Source: VRUE01 sp035712345 (lineage in GTDB: Bacteria > Actinomycetota > Thermoleophilia > Solirubrobacterales > 70-9). From it: a stretch of 64,000 bases of DNA. The position numbers and the translations under genes were made by a program. The notes beneath the pieces were generated by a model, which saw only the letters and a list, made by a program, of their open reading frames with translations, searched no databases and was not told where the DNA came from. Shown one piece after another: positions 51,619 through 59,128 of the stretch; the stretch's first letter is position 1, and the number at the start of each line of letters is the position of its first letter. The stretch is from the NCBI GenBank assembly GCA_035712345.1, contig DASTAY010000026.1, forward strand, positions 11,154 to 75,153. The letters are read 5' to 3'.

Positions 51619-52917
51619 TTATTGTCTTGGTAGACGAATGTCTGAGGCTTCGACTATCTCCGCCGGTGCGGATTCGGACCAGGCGAAGCCGGTGAAGACG
51701 AGCAGGTAGGCGCCGCCGATCTCGAGCAGCAGGGCGCCCGAATCGTTGGCCAGGGTGCCGACCAGCGTGGCCGCAAGGGCGCCGAGCAAGGCTGCGCGCA
51801 TCGCGGGGAGGTCCCGCAGCCAAGTGGCGAGGACGTCGCGGCGCAGCCAGGCGATCGCCGCGGCGGCGATGAGGACCGGCAGGCCGGCGACGAGGACCGG
51901 CCGGGCGAAGCTGCTCACCGTCTCGCTGAGGCGATGGCCGACGACGGAGAGGACGTCGCCGCCGCTCTTCGCGTCGAGCACGGTCTTGGTCAGGTGGGCG
52001 TTGGCGCTCGTGACCAGGTCGGCGGCGGAGAGGATCGCCAGGGCGGGGATCGGCAAGAGGAAGGCGAGCAGCGCCAGGCGCCGCCTGCCGGCGAGCAGGG
52101 CGGCGGCCACCGCCGCGCCGAGCGGCAGGCTGATCGCCGCGCCGACATCGGCGCCGTAGCGCCCATAGGCGAAGACGAAGGTGAAGATCGCGGCGACGAC
52201 GAGGAAGGCGGCGGGCCCCCGGTCGCCGTTGCGGCGCTGTGCGGTTCTTACGTGTTCCGGCACGTACGAACTGCACAGCGCCGCCCCCGTCCCGACCAGG
52301 ATCAGCACGACCAGGCAGGCCTCGAGCTCGTTGCCGATGCCGTAGAAGCGGCGCCCGCCGGCGGGGTTCGGGCCGACGAGCGAGAGCTGGGTCAAGGCCG
52401 AGCCGCCGATCAGGTCGATCGCATAGGCCAGCGACGTCGCGGCGCAGGCGAAGGCGAGCGCCCGGTAGCCGCCGAGCGTCGCCAGCGTCAGCGCCGCCAG
52501 CGCCGGAGAGCCGAGCATGACCAGCAGGCGTTCGGCGTCGACGCTCGGTTCCAGCGCCGCCGCCACCAGGCAGACCAGGGGCAGGTAGACGAGCGAGAGC
52601 GCCAGCAGGCGTGCCGCGGCCTTTCCGGTGCGCCTTTTCCACCCCATACGAGGGGAAGGCGCGCCGAAACGAGCCGATACGCGTTCCGCCAGCATCGCCG
52701 CGCCGAACGCCGCCAACCAGACGAGCAGCGTCACGCCGATCACCGGCGCGCGACGGTCCGCCACTTCCCAGAGCCGCCCCCCGGGCGCGGCGTCGCGCAC
52801 GACGGCGTGCGGGTCGCCCTGGAAGCCGGCGCCCGCAGCGTGCAGGCCGAGCAACAGCGCGATCGCGGCGACCACCAGCGCCGCCGGCGCTATCGTGACC
52901 GCGATGGCCGACCGCAC
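51619..52917 (-). CDS. Polytopic membrane protein of unknown function with two palindrome-encoded loops
   Basis: 432 residues if started at GTG 52917, which overlaps the divergent hemQ start; GTG 52875 would remove the overlap. About ten transmembrane helices are predicted. 'SLVGPNPAGGRRFYGIGNEL' is a loop with conserved-looking Gly/Arg/Tyr/Asn/Glu residues that may be an active site. Two loops are encoded by palindromes: 'RFGAPSPRMGWKRRTGK' (52622-52669) and 'VPEHVRTAQRRNGDRG' (52231-52284). I do not recognise the family; an envelope polymer or lipid-handling role is plausible from the neighbouring glycosyltransferase fusion. Confidence 0.7.
   Translation of the reverse strand: MRSAIAVTIAPAALVVAAIALLLGLHAAGAGFQGDPHAVVRDAAPGGRLWEVADRRAPVIGVTLLVWLAAFGAAMLAERVSARFGAPSPRMGWKRRTGKAAARLLALSLVYLPLVCLVAAALEPSVDAERLLVMLGSPALAALTLATLGGYRALAFACAATSLAYAIDLIGGSALTQLSLVGPNPAGGRRFYGIGNELEACLVVLILVGTGAALCSSYVPEHVRTAQRRNGDRGPAAFLVVAAIFTFVFAYGRYGADVGAAISLPLGAAVAAALLAGRRRLALLAFLLPIPALAILSAADLVTSANAHLTKTVLDAKSGGDVLSVVGHRLSETVSSFARPVLVAGLPVLIAAAAIAWLRRDVLATWLRDLPAMRAALLGALAATLVGTLANDSGALLLEIGGAYLLVFTGFAWSESAPAEIVEASDIRLPRQ
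52231..52284. repeat. Long near-perfect palindrome inside the membrane-protein gene
   Basis: Arms 52231-52254 and 52261-52284 pair over 24 positions with one mismatch and one G.T pair; the loop is TTCCGG. The outer 12 bp (GCGGCGCTGTGC) are perfect. It encodes a short Arg/Gln-rich loop. Confidence 0.92.
52622..52669. repeat. Imperfect palindrome inside the membrane-protein gene
   Basis: GCGCCTT (52630-52636) pairs with AAGGCGC (52656-52662), an inner CCCC/GGGG pair flanks CATACGA, and outer TTTC-GG/CC-GAAA pairing is possible with a bulge. It is a weaker relative of the other in-frame palindromes. Confidence 0.5.
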
Positions 52918-53599
52918 GTTCGCCAAGTTCACTTTCTTCAAGATCGACCCCGAGTGGCGCCGCCGCGACGCCGATCTGCGCGCCGCCGACAAGCAGGAGT
53001 TCCTCGCGGCTTGCGACGACTTCGCCCTCGACCGCTCTCTGCGCGCGTACTCAACCATAGGCACGCGCGGCGACGTCGACCTCCTCGTCCTCACCCAGAG
53101 CCCCAGCCTCGACGACCTGCACACCTTCCACGTCGTGCTCGGGCAGAGCGGCCTGGCGAGGTGGGCCGACACCCCCCACTCGTTCCTCGCGATGACCAAA
53201 CGCTCTCCCTATTCCGACGAGCGGGCCCGGCCCGAGATCTGCGTCTCGGAGCGCAAGTACCTCTTCCTCTACCCGATGGTCAAGCAGCGTCGCTGGTATG
53301 GCCTGCCCCCCGAGGAGCGCCAACGGATCATGAAGAGCCACATCGAGGTCGGCCGGCGCTATCCGGAGATCACGATCAACACCACCTACTCCTTCGGCCT
53401 CGACGACCAGGAGTTCGTCGTCGGCTTCGAGGGCGACGACCCGGGGATGTTCCTCGACCTGGTCAACGAGCTGCGCCCGACCGAGTCGAGCGAGTACACC
53501 GAGCGCGAGACGCCGATCTTCACCTGCGTGGCGATGTCGGTCCGCAAGGCGCTCGACGCGCTCGACGGCACGGCCAGCGTCGCCGCGAGCCTTCGGTAG
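52904..53599 (+). CDS. hemQ: Coproheme decarboxylase HemQ (chlorite-dismutase family)
   Basis: 231 residues from ATG 52904. The family motif 'LYPMVKQRRWYGLPPEERQR' carries the catalytic Tyr, the propionate-binding Lys and Trp. 'IMKSHIEVGRRY' supplies the proximal His, and 'QEFVVGFEGDDPGMFLDLVN' is the C-terminal half-barrel. At the chlorite-dismutase distal Arg position no ClO2-type signature is evident. HemQ makes heme b from coproheme in the coproporphyrin-dependent pathway of Gram-positive bacteria. The start overlaps the divergent membrane-protein start by 14 bp. The gene is followed by the PAS/zinc protein. Confidence 0.9.
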   Translation: MADRTFAKFTFFKIDPEWRRRDADLRAADKQEFLAACDDFALDRSLRAYSTIGTRGDVDLLVLTQSPSLDDLHTFHVVLGQSGLARWADTPHSFLAMTKRSPYSDERARPEICVSERKYLFLYPMVKQRRWYGLPPEERQRIMKSHIEVGRRYPEITINTTYSFGLDDQEFVVGFEGDDPGMFLDLVNELRPTESSEYTERETPIFTCVAMSVRKALDALDGTASVAASLR

Positions 53600-53614
53600 T
53601 ACCCATAAGAGATA

Positions 53615-54166
53615 ATGGAGTGGATGACGGTCGAGGCGCTCAGCTACGCGATCGACGACGAGGATCGCCTGATCAGGGTCGATGACGGCTACTACCGCTT
53701 CGCCGCGGAGAACGGCTGGAGCGGCGCCGGCGACAGCCTCGGCCGCTCGCTCTGGGATTTCGTCGAAGGCCACGAGGTGCAAAAGCTGCAGCGCCTGCTC
53801 CTGCGACGGGTGCGCGAAGGTGTGCGCGACGTGGAGCTGCCCTTCCGCTGCGACGGGCCCGACGTGACCCGCGAGATGACCATCCGCATCGCCGCCGACA
53901 GCAGCGGCCGCGTGGTCCTCTTCTCGGCCCGCCTGCGGTCCGAGACGGAGCGGGAGGAGCCGCAGCCGCTGCTCGACCCCGAGGCGCCTCGCGAGGAAGG
54001 CGACTTCCTGCAGATGTGCGCCTGGTGCGACCGCTTCCTGGTCGAGGGCGAGTGGGTCGAGGTCGAGGAGGCCGCCAAGCGGCTGGAGCTCTTCCGCCGC
54101 AGCAGGATGCCGGTGCTCGACCACGGCATCTGCCCCCAGTGCAGCGGCCAGTTGCTCGCCGCGTAG
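53615..54166 (+). CDS. PAS-like domain protein with C-terminal zinc-binding Cys pairs
   Basis: 183 residues from ATG 53615, 15 bp after hemQ. Residues ~1-110 resemble a PAS fold ('LSYAIDDEDRLIRVDDGYYR', 'SLGRSLWDFVEGHEVQKLQR', 'SGRVVLFSARLRSET'). The C-terminal ~60 residues contain 'MCAWCDRFLVEGEW' and 'GICPQCSGQLL', two CxxC pairs likely to bind zinc. The PAS part has no effector domain attached, so it could be a soluble sensor acting through protein contacts. Linkage to hemQ raises the possibility of heme or redox sensing, which is inference. Confidence 0.7.
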   Translation: MEWMTVEALSYAIDDEDRLIRVDDGYYRFAAENGWSGAGDSLGRSLWDFVEGHEVQKLQRLLLRRVREGVRDVELPFRCDGPDVTREMTIRIAADSSGRVVLFSARLRSETEREEPQPLLDPEAPREEGDFLQMCAWCDRFLVEGEWVEVEEAAKRLELFRRSRMPVLDHGICPQCSGQLLAA

Positions 54167-54258
54167 ACGCGCGCCCGCGCCGTTTCCCTATCCTTCCGCG
54201 TCCGCCGTGCGCCGTCTACTGGACACTATGCACCTGCGACGTTGAACCCCGAGGCAAC

Positions 54259-55665
54259 ATGACCCAGATCGGAACCGAAGACAACCCCCTGCGCGTCGCC
54301 ATCGTCGGCGCCGGCCCATCGGGCTTCTACGCCGCAGAGCACATCCTCAAAGACGAGGGCACGCACGCCCAGGTCGACCTCTTCGACCGCCTGCCGACCC
54401 CGTTCGGCCTGGTCCGCGGCGGCGTCGCCCCGGACCACCCGAAGATCAAGTCGGTGATCCGCGTCTACGAAAAAACGGCGGCCCGCGAGGGCTTCCGCTT
54501 TTTCGGCAACGTCAAGGTCGGCCACGACATCGAGGTCGAGGACCTCGAGCGGCTCTACCACGCGATCGTCTTCACGGTCGGCTGCGAGACCGACCGCCAG
54601 CTCGGCATCCCCGGCGAAGACCTGCCCGGCAGCCACGCCGCCACCGCCTTCGTCGGCTGGTACAACGCCCACCCCGACTACTGCGACGACGACTTCGACC
54701 TCTCCAGCGAGCGCGCGGTCGTGATCGGCAACGGCAACGTGGCGATGGACGTGGCGCGGATGCTTGCCCTGACCGACCACGAGCTGCGCCAGACCGACAC
54801 CGCCGACCACGCGATCGAGCTGCTCGACCGCAAGCAGATCCGCGAGATCGTCGTGCTCGGTCGCCGCGGCCCGGTGCAGGCGGCCTTCACCAACCCGGAG
54901 ATCAAGGAGCTGGGCGAGATGGAGGACGCCGACATCGTCGTCGACCCCGCCGAGGTCGAGCTCGACCCGGCCAGCGCCGCCTATCTGGAGTCCGACGAGG
55001 CCGACAAGACCACCCGCGTCAACGTCGAAACGCTGCGCGAGTTCTCCCAGCGCCAGCCGGAGGGCAAGAAGCAGCGGATCGTGCTGCGCTTCCTCGCCTC
55101 GCCGGTCGAGATCAAGGGCGACGGCAAGGTCGAATCGATCGTGATCGGCCGCAACGAGCTGGTCGAGGAGGGCGGCTCGCTGCGCGCCAAGGACACCGGC
55201 GAGCGCGAAGAGCTCGAGTGCGGCCTGGTGCTGCGCTCGGTCGGCTACACCGGCGTGCCGATCGAGGGCGTCCCCTTCGACGAGAAGCGCGGCCTGATCC
55301 TCAACGAGGGCGGCCGCGTGCTCGATTCCCACGACTCCGGCCACAAGGTCGGCCACTACACCGCGGGATGGATCAAGCGCGGCCCCTCCGGCGTGATCGG
55401 CACCAACAAGAAAGACGCCCTGGAGACGGTCCAGCACCTGCTCGCCGACGTCTCCTCGCAGACCCTGCTCGACCCGGAGCGCCCCGAGCCCTCGGCGGTC
55501 GAGGAGCTGCTCGCCGAGCGCGGCGTGCGCTACGTCAGCTTCGAGGATTGGCGGGCGATCGACCAGGCCGAGGTCGGCCGCGGCGAGCCGCACGGCCGTC
55601 CCCGCGTCAAGTTCGTCCGCGTCGAGGAGATGCTCGAAACGCTGGGCGAGAAGATCACCGGCTGA
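54259..55665 (+). CDS. NADPH-ferredoxin reductase, adrenodoxin-reductase type (FprA-like)
   Basis: 468 residues from ATG 54259; the frame is open further upstream but lacks family sequence. FAD-binding 'VAIVGAGPSGFYAAEHIL', 'LPTPFGLVRGGVAPDHPKIK', NADPH-binding 'VIGNGNVAMDVARMLAL', 'VVLGRRGPVQAAFTNPEIKE' and the C-terminal 'YTAGWIKRGPSGVIGTNKKD' match FprA of mycobacteria closely. It feeds electrons from NADPH to ferredoxins. It heads a plus-strand group with BolA and a CGFS glutaredoxin, suggesting involvement in iron-sulfur metabolism. Confidence 0.94.
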   Translation: MTQIGTEDNPLRVAIVGAGPSGFYAAEHILKDEGTHAQVDLFDRLPTPFGLVRGGVAPDHPKIKSVIRVYEKTAAREGFRFFGNVKVGHDIEVEDLERLYHAIVFTVGCETDRQLGIPGEDLPGSHAATAFVGWYNAHPDYCDDDFDLSSERAVVIGNGNVAMDVARMLALTDHELRQTDTADHAIELLDRKQIREIVVLGRRGPVQAAFTNPEIKELGEMEDADIVVDPAEVELDPASAAYLESDEADKTTRVNVETLREFSQRQPEGKKQRIVLRFLASPVEIKGDGKVESIVIGRNELVEEGGSLRAKDTGEREELECGLVLRSVGYTGVPIEGVPFDEKRGLILNEGGRVLDSHDSGHKVGHYTAGWIKRGPSGVIGTNKKDALETVQHLLADVSSQTLLDPERPEPSAVEELLAERGVRYVSFEDWRAIDQAEVGRGEPHGRPRVKFVRVEEMLETLGEKITG

Positions 55666-55669
55666 GCGC

Positions 55670-55903
55670 GTGGTCGACCTGGCCGAGCTGAAGGCGATGA
55701 TCGAGGCGGCGCTGCCCGGCGCCAGCGTCGAGATGAGCGACGAAACCGGTGACGGCAATCACCTGCGGGCCGAGGTGCGCGCATCGCAGTTCGAGGGGCT
55801 CTCGCGGATCGACCAGCACCGGCTGGTCAAGGCGGCGGTCAAGGAGCGCTTCGACGACGGCACGATCCACGCCCTCTCGGTGAAGACCGAGGTGGCGGGG
55901 TAG
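55670..55903 (+). CDS. BolA-family protein
   Basis: 77 residues from GTG 55670, 4 bp after the reductase stop. The BolA fold is recognisable: 'LAELKAMIEAALPGASVEMS', 'GNHLRAEVRASQFEGLSRID', 'QHRLVKAAVKERFDDGTIHA'. The C-terminal His (in 'TIHALSVKT') is the usual [2Fe-2S] ligand shared with CGFS glutaredoxins. It lies 7 bp upstream of a CGFS glutaredoxin, the known BolA partner, which supports a role in iron-sulfur trafficking. Confidence 0.93.
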   Translation: MVDLAELKAMIEAALPGASVEMSDETGDGNHLRAEVRASQFEGLSRIDQHRLVKAAVKERFDDGTIHALSVKTEVAG

Positions 55904-55910
55904 CTACCCT

Positions 55911-56297
55911 GTGGCCATGGCCGATCCACAGCTGAAAGAGAAAGTCACGGAGCTGATTGCCGAGAACCCGGTGCTGCTCTTCATGAAAGGGACCCCGGAG
56001 ATGCCGCGCTGCGGCTTCTCGATGCGGGTCGTGCAGGTGCTCGACTCGATGGACGTCGAGTATGGCGCCGTCGACGTCCTCCCCGCGCTGCAGCCGCTGC
56101 GCGAGGTGACCGCCGAGATCTCCGACTGGCAGACCTTTCCGCAGCTCTACGTCAACGGCGAGCTGGTCGGCGGCGCCGACATCGTCGAGGAGATGGCCGA
56201 GTCCGGCGAGCTGGCCGAGGCGCTCGGCGTGGAGCAGCCCGCGGCGGCGCCGCAGGCTGCCGCGCCCGGCCAATCGCCCCCGCTGCAGATCGAATAG
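55911..56297 (+). CDS. Monothiol CGFS glutaredoxin (Grx4/GrxD type)
   Basis: 128 residues from GTG 55911 (ATG two codons later). 'VLLFMKGTPEMPRCGFSMRV' contains the CGFS cluster-ligand motif. 'WQTFPQLYVNGELVGGADIV' has the TFP-like cis-Pro and the glutathione-binding GG. A Pro/Ala/Gln tail of ~25 residues is atypical. CGFS glutaredoxins bind [2Fe-2S] with glutathione and deliver it with BolA. It is the last gene of the fprA-bolA-grx run. Confidence 0.94.
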   Translation: MAMADPQLKEKVTELIAENPVLLFMKGTPEMPRCGFSMRVVQVLDSMDVEYGAVDVLPALQPLREVTAEISDWQTFPQLYVNGELVGGADIVEEMAESGELAEALGVEQPAAAPQAAAPGQSPPLQIE

Positions 56298-56301
56298 ACC
56301 T

Positions 56302-56718
56302 CTAGCGCAGCCTGGCGTGGAATGCCAGCCAGGGCGAGGCGCAGCGGGGGCCGCCCCTGCGCAGCCGGTCCTTGACGCGGATCCTGCCTCGGACCGCCTT
56401 GCCGCTGGCCCTGCCGCGGAAGAGGACTTCGTCGGTCGAGCCGACCTGGACGTCGCGGAAAGCGCCGCCCCGACGGACGGGCGTCCGCTGGAAGCCGCTC
56501 TCGTCGACGATCAGCGCGGCGCCTCCCTTGCAGCGCAGCCGCGCGGTGAAGTGCCGCAGCTTCAACATGTCGCCGCGCATCGTGATCCGCACCGGCCGCC
56601 TCTGCGCCGTCTTCCCCTTGTACAGGCGCTTGGGGGCCGCGTCCGCGAAGGGCGCCGCCAGCGCCGCCACGATCAACGCACACACCATCGTCGCTCCTAT
56701 GCCGAGCCGAAAGCGCAT
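56302..56718 (-). CDS. Secreted hypothetical protein
   Basis: 138 residues from ATG 56718. A signal peptide is clear ('MVCALIVAALAAPFADAAPK', cleavage likely after ADA). The mature part is basic, beta-rich and contains three Cys ('LRCKGGAALIVDESG', 'GGPRCASPWLAFHARLR'). The sequence resembles small actinobacterial secreted proteins with one beta-sandwich, but no family is certain. The stop is convergent with the glutaredoxin gene, 4 bp away. Its upstream 211-bp region holds the repeat element at 56839-56944. Confidence 0.7.
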   Translation of the reverse strand: MRFRLGIGATMVCALIVAALAAPFADAAPKRLYKGKTAQRRPVRITMRGDMLKLRHFTARLRCKGGAALIVDESGFQRTPVRRGGAFRDVQVGSTDEVLFRGRASGKAVRGRIRVKDRLRRGGPRCASPWLAFHARLR

Positions 56719-56838
56719 ACCTCTCCTGCCTCCTCTGGTTGGTTACGGGGTCCTACTGAGGCAACAAGAGGCCCCACTCATGGTTGCGGTTCGCACGGCG
56801 ACCGGTCTAGTCGAGGTCAGGCAGCTGACATCAGACGG

Positions 56839-56944
56839 GCTGCCGCCGTCTGATCAGCAGATCAAGGACGCAGGGAGCGTGGCGTGCTCTGCACGCGAGC
56901 GAGCGAGCGAGGACGCCGAGATGCGCCGGTCAGACGGCGGCAGC
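56839..56944. repeat. Inverted-arm repeat, family 2 copy B
   Basis: Perfect 15-bp arms GCTGCCGCCGTCTGA (56839-56853) and TCAGACGGCGGCAGC (56930-56944) enclose a core (56856-56902) nearly identical to 23404-23450. The right arm starts with the stop codon of the IscA-type gene. The core hairpin is GCGTGC-TCT-GCACGC. Confidence 0.88.
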
Positions 56945-57307
56945 CGCGTCTTCTTTGACCTGGAAGGAGGAGCCGCAGCCGCAGGCCGCAACCACGTTGG
57001 GGTTGTTGACCTGGAAGCCCGCGCCCTGCAGGCCTTCGACGTAGTCGACCTCCGAGCCGAAGACGAACTGCATGCTTACCTTGTCGACGACGACGGCGAC
57101 GCCGTCGACCTCGAAGACGTGATCGTCGTCCTTGGCGCGGTCGAAGGCGAGCGCATACTGGAAGCCAGAACAGCCGCCGCCGCGAACGGCGACGCGCAGC
57201 GCCTGGTCGGCGGAGTCGTCTTGACCGCCCAGCAGCTCGCCGATCTTCGCGGCCGCCTTGTCGGTGAGCGTGATCGCCTCTTTGGGCGTGTCGGTCGTCT
57301 CGGTCAC
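56930..57307 (-). CDS. A-type iron-sulfur carrier protein (IscA/ErpA family)
   Basis: 125 residues from GTG 57307; a longer frame to 57370 overlaps the divergent DegV start. 'AITLTDKAAAKIGELLGGQD', 'LRVAVRGGGCSGFQYALAFD' and 'NVVAACGCGSSFQVKED' contain the three conserved Cys (CSGF and CGC) that bind the cluster. It is probably the actinobacterial ErpA equivalent, delivering [2Fe-2S]/[4Fe-4S] to apo-proteins. Together with the BolA, glutaredoxin and FprA-like genes just upstream it forms an iron-sulfur neighbourhood. The last codons and stop lie within an inverted-repeat arm. Confidence 0.92.
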   Translation of the reverse strand: MTETTDTPKEAITLTDKAAAKIGELLGGQDDSADQALRVAVRGGGCSGFQYALAFDRAKDDDHVFEVDGVAVVVDKVSMQFVFGSEVDYVEGLQGAGFQVNNPNVVAACGCGSSFQVKEDAAAAV

Positions 57308-57351
57308 TTCATAAAGTGTAGCGACGATGTCTGCGAGAATCCGCGGGCCCC

Positions 57352-58227
57352 GTGACCCCGACCCCCGCAACCGCCGTCGTCTGCGACAGCACGGCCTACC
57401 TCCCCCTCGAGCTTCTTGCCGATCGCGGCATCCAGGTCGTCAGCCTCTACGTCTCGATCGACGGCGAGCAGCAGCGCGAGACCGAGATCGGCGACTACGC
57501 CGCCTTCTTCGAGCGCCTGCGCGCCTCCGAGAGCGGGGCGACGACCTCCCAGCCCTCGATCGGCGACTTCGTCGCCGTCTACGAACCGTTGCTCGAGGCG
57601 GGCCGCGAGATCGCCTCGATCCACATCTCGGCGGGGATCTCCGGAACCTTCGAGGCGGCGCAACAGGCACGACAGCGGCTGATCGACGAGGGCAGGGGAG
57701 GCGAGCGGATCGAAATCTTCGACTCGCGCTCGGCGGCCGGTGGGATGGGGCTCTGCGCGCTGGGCGCGGCGGCGGGCGCGGCGGCGGGCGGCGACGCCAA
57801 GGCAGCGCTGGCGCGGGCGCGGCAGACGCGCGAGGAGCTGAAGATGTGGTTTGCGATCGACACCCTCGAGTACCTGCGGCGGGGCGGACGGATCGGCGGC
57901 GCCAGCGCCTTCATCGGCTCGGCGCTGAAGATCAAGCCGATCCTCACGCTCGAGGAGGAGATAACCCCGGTCGAGCGCGTCCGCACTCGCGCCCGCTCGA
58001 TCGAGCGCCTGCGCGAGTACGCCCGTCAGCGCCATGAGTCCGGGCTCGACGCCTGGGTGGTCCAGCACATCCAGGACGACGAGACCGCCGCGGGCCTGGC
58101 CGACGACGCGCGCGAGATATTCGGCTGCGAGCCCGCCTTCATCTCCGAGGTCGGCCCGGTGCTCGGCGCCCACGTCGGCCCGGGGCTGCTGGGCATCGGC
58201 AGCGTCAGCAAGTCTGTCTTGAGCTGA
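57352..58227 (+). CDS. DegV-family fatty-acid-binding protein
   Basis: 291 residues from GTG 57352. DegV signatures: 'AVVCDSTAYLPLELLADRGI', 'GATTSQPSIGDFVAVYEPLL' (TSQPS acyl-phosphate/fatty-acid binding), 'IASIHISAGISGTFEAAQQA', 'LEYLRRGGRIGGASAFIGSA' and 'IKPILTLEEEITPVERVRT'. FakB-type members bind fatty acids for phosphorylation by FakA. No FakA kinase is adjacent here. It is divergent from the IscA-type gene across 44 bp. Confidence 0.93.
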   Translation: MTPTPATAVVCDSTAYLPLELLADRGIQVVSLYVSIDGEQQRETEIGDYAAFFERLRASESGATTSQPSIGDFVAVYEPLLEAGREIASIHISAGISGTFEAAQQARQRLIDEGRGGERIEIFDSRSAAGGMGLCALGAAAGAAAGGDAKAALARARQTREELKMWFAIDTLEYLRRGGRIGGASAFIGSALKIKPILTLEEEITPVERVRTRARSIERLREYARQRHESGLDAWVVQHIQDDETAAGLADDAREIFGCEPAFISEVGPVLGAHVGPGLLGIGSVSKSVLS

Positions 58228-58233
58228 ACGTCG

Positions 58234-58485
58234 CTACCTGCGACGGCGGCGCAGCATCATCAGCCCACCGAGGGCGAAGCCGGCGACGGCAGCGCCGACG
58301 ATCAGCTGCTCGCGGTGCTCCTGGACCTGGCGGCGCCAATCGGTCAGCTCGGTGACGCGTCCGCGCAGGGCTTCGACCGAGCGACCGAGGTCACGGCGCT
58401 GGATGTCGATGTCGCGGCGGATCTCCGCCGGGGTGCGACCGGGAAGGCCAGCGGTCGAAGGACGGACGGGCTCAGGGCTGTTCAT
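58234..58485 (-). CDS. DUF3618-like small membrane protein
   Basis: 83 residues from ATG 58485. 'TPAEIRRDIDIQRRDLGRSV' and 'LRGRVTELTDWRRQVQEHRE' form a helical N-terminus, followed by one transmembrane helix ('LIVGAAVAGFALGGLMML') and a basic end ('RRRRR'). This is the DUF3618 pattern (YqjD-like). It overlaps the holin-family gene by 14 bp. DUF3618, a phage-holin-superfamily protein and a DUF4235-like protein form a conserved actinobacterial envelope cluster of unknown function. Confidence 0.85.
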   Translation of the reverse strand: MNSPEPVRPSTAGLPGRTPAEIRRDIDIQRRDLGRSVEALRGRVTELTDWRRQVQEHREQLIVGAAVAGFALGGLMMLRRRRR

Positions 58486-58909
58486 CGCTCCCCCTTTCGA
58501 ACGTGCTCTTGATCTGCTTGGCCTCCTCGATCGCCTGCTCGGGGACAGGCGGCGCGCCCGCCTGAACCGAGCGGTAGGCGAAGAGGCCCGCCGCGGCGGC
58601 GACGATCAGGAAGAGCGCCGCCTCGATGAAGAAGCCGGGCCAGGTCTTGCCGTCGAACACCTCTTCGTTGAGCAGCCAGGCGATCCCCTCCATGACGAGG
58701 ATCAGAGCGAGGAAGGCGAAGGTGCCGGCGGCGACGCCGACGACCGAGCCGCGCAGGATCTTGCCGACTTTCTCGCCTATCTCCGCCTTGGCAAGCTCGA
58801 TCTCCTCGCGGACGAGCGCGGAGGCGCGTTCGGAGACGTCGAAGACGAGCTCGGCGACCGAGCGCTCGTCCGGCTCGGGGGGCGGCGGCTGGGTGGGGTC
58901 GGCGGCCAC
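58472..58909 (-). CDS. Phage-holin-superfamily (YqjE-like) membrane protein
   Basis: 145 residues from ATG 58909. The N-terminus is 'ERSVAELVFDVSERASALVR' and 'EEIELAKAEIGEKVGKI', the classic amphipathic start of PF07332 proteins. Two transmembrane helices follow ('VVGVAAGTFAFLALILVMEG' and 'FFIEAALFLIVAAAAGLFAY'). Despite the family name it is a chromosomal membrane-stress or ribosome-tethering type protein, not a phage lysis gene: no phage genes are nearby. Confidence 0.88.
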   Translation of the reverse strand: MAADPTQPPPPEPDERSVAELVFDVSERASALVREEIELAKAEIGEKVGKILRGSVVGVAAGTFAFLALILVMEGIAWLLNEEVFDGKTWPGFFIEAALFLIVAAAAGLFAYRSVQAGAPPVPEQAIEEAKQIKSTFERGSDEQP

Positions 58910-58917
58910 TGGAGCGA

Positions 58918-59052
58918 CTACTCCGGCGGGTCCTCTTCGAAGACGCGGCGATAGAGGACTCCGGCGGCGCGAGTGGCGAGGATGCTGGCAAGCGCGCCGA
59001 AGCCGGCGAGCATGCCGCTCCAGACGAGGCGTTTGACGATCTCGTTCTCCAT
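58918..59052 (-). CDS. DUF4235-like short membrane protein
   Basis: 44 residues from ATG 59052. One hydrophobic helix ('LVWSGMLAGFGALASILATR') is followed by 'AAGVLYRRVFEEDPPE', which resembles the DUF4235 pattern of WxxGxxAG and WRxxxGxxPP endings. The open frame continues to 59169 with Arg/Pro-rich sequence, which is rejected. It is the first gene of the three-gene holin cluster, 8 bp before the next start. Confidence 0.7.
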   Translation of the reverse strand: MENEIVKRLVWSGMLAGFGALASILATRAAGVLYRRVFEEDPPE

Positions 59053-59128
59053 GGCTAGACGGTCCCCATTCCGAGTTGGCAGTAAACCAGCTTGGCCCGT
59101 TCGCGGTGGGCAGGCCCGCCCAGGGCCC

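Noticed and set aside
58472..58909. Prophage remnant suggested by a holin-family protein
   Set aside because: It lies in the usual chromosomal DUF3618/holin/DUF4235-like cluster and no other phage gene is present.
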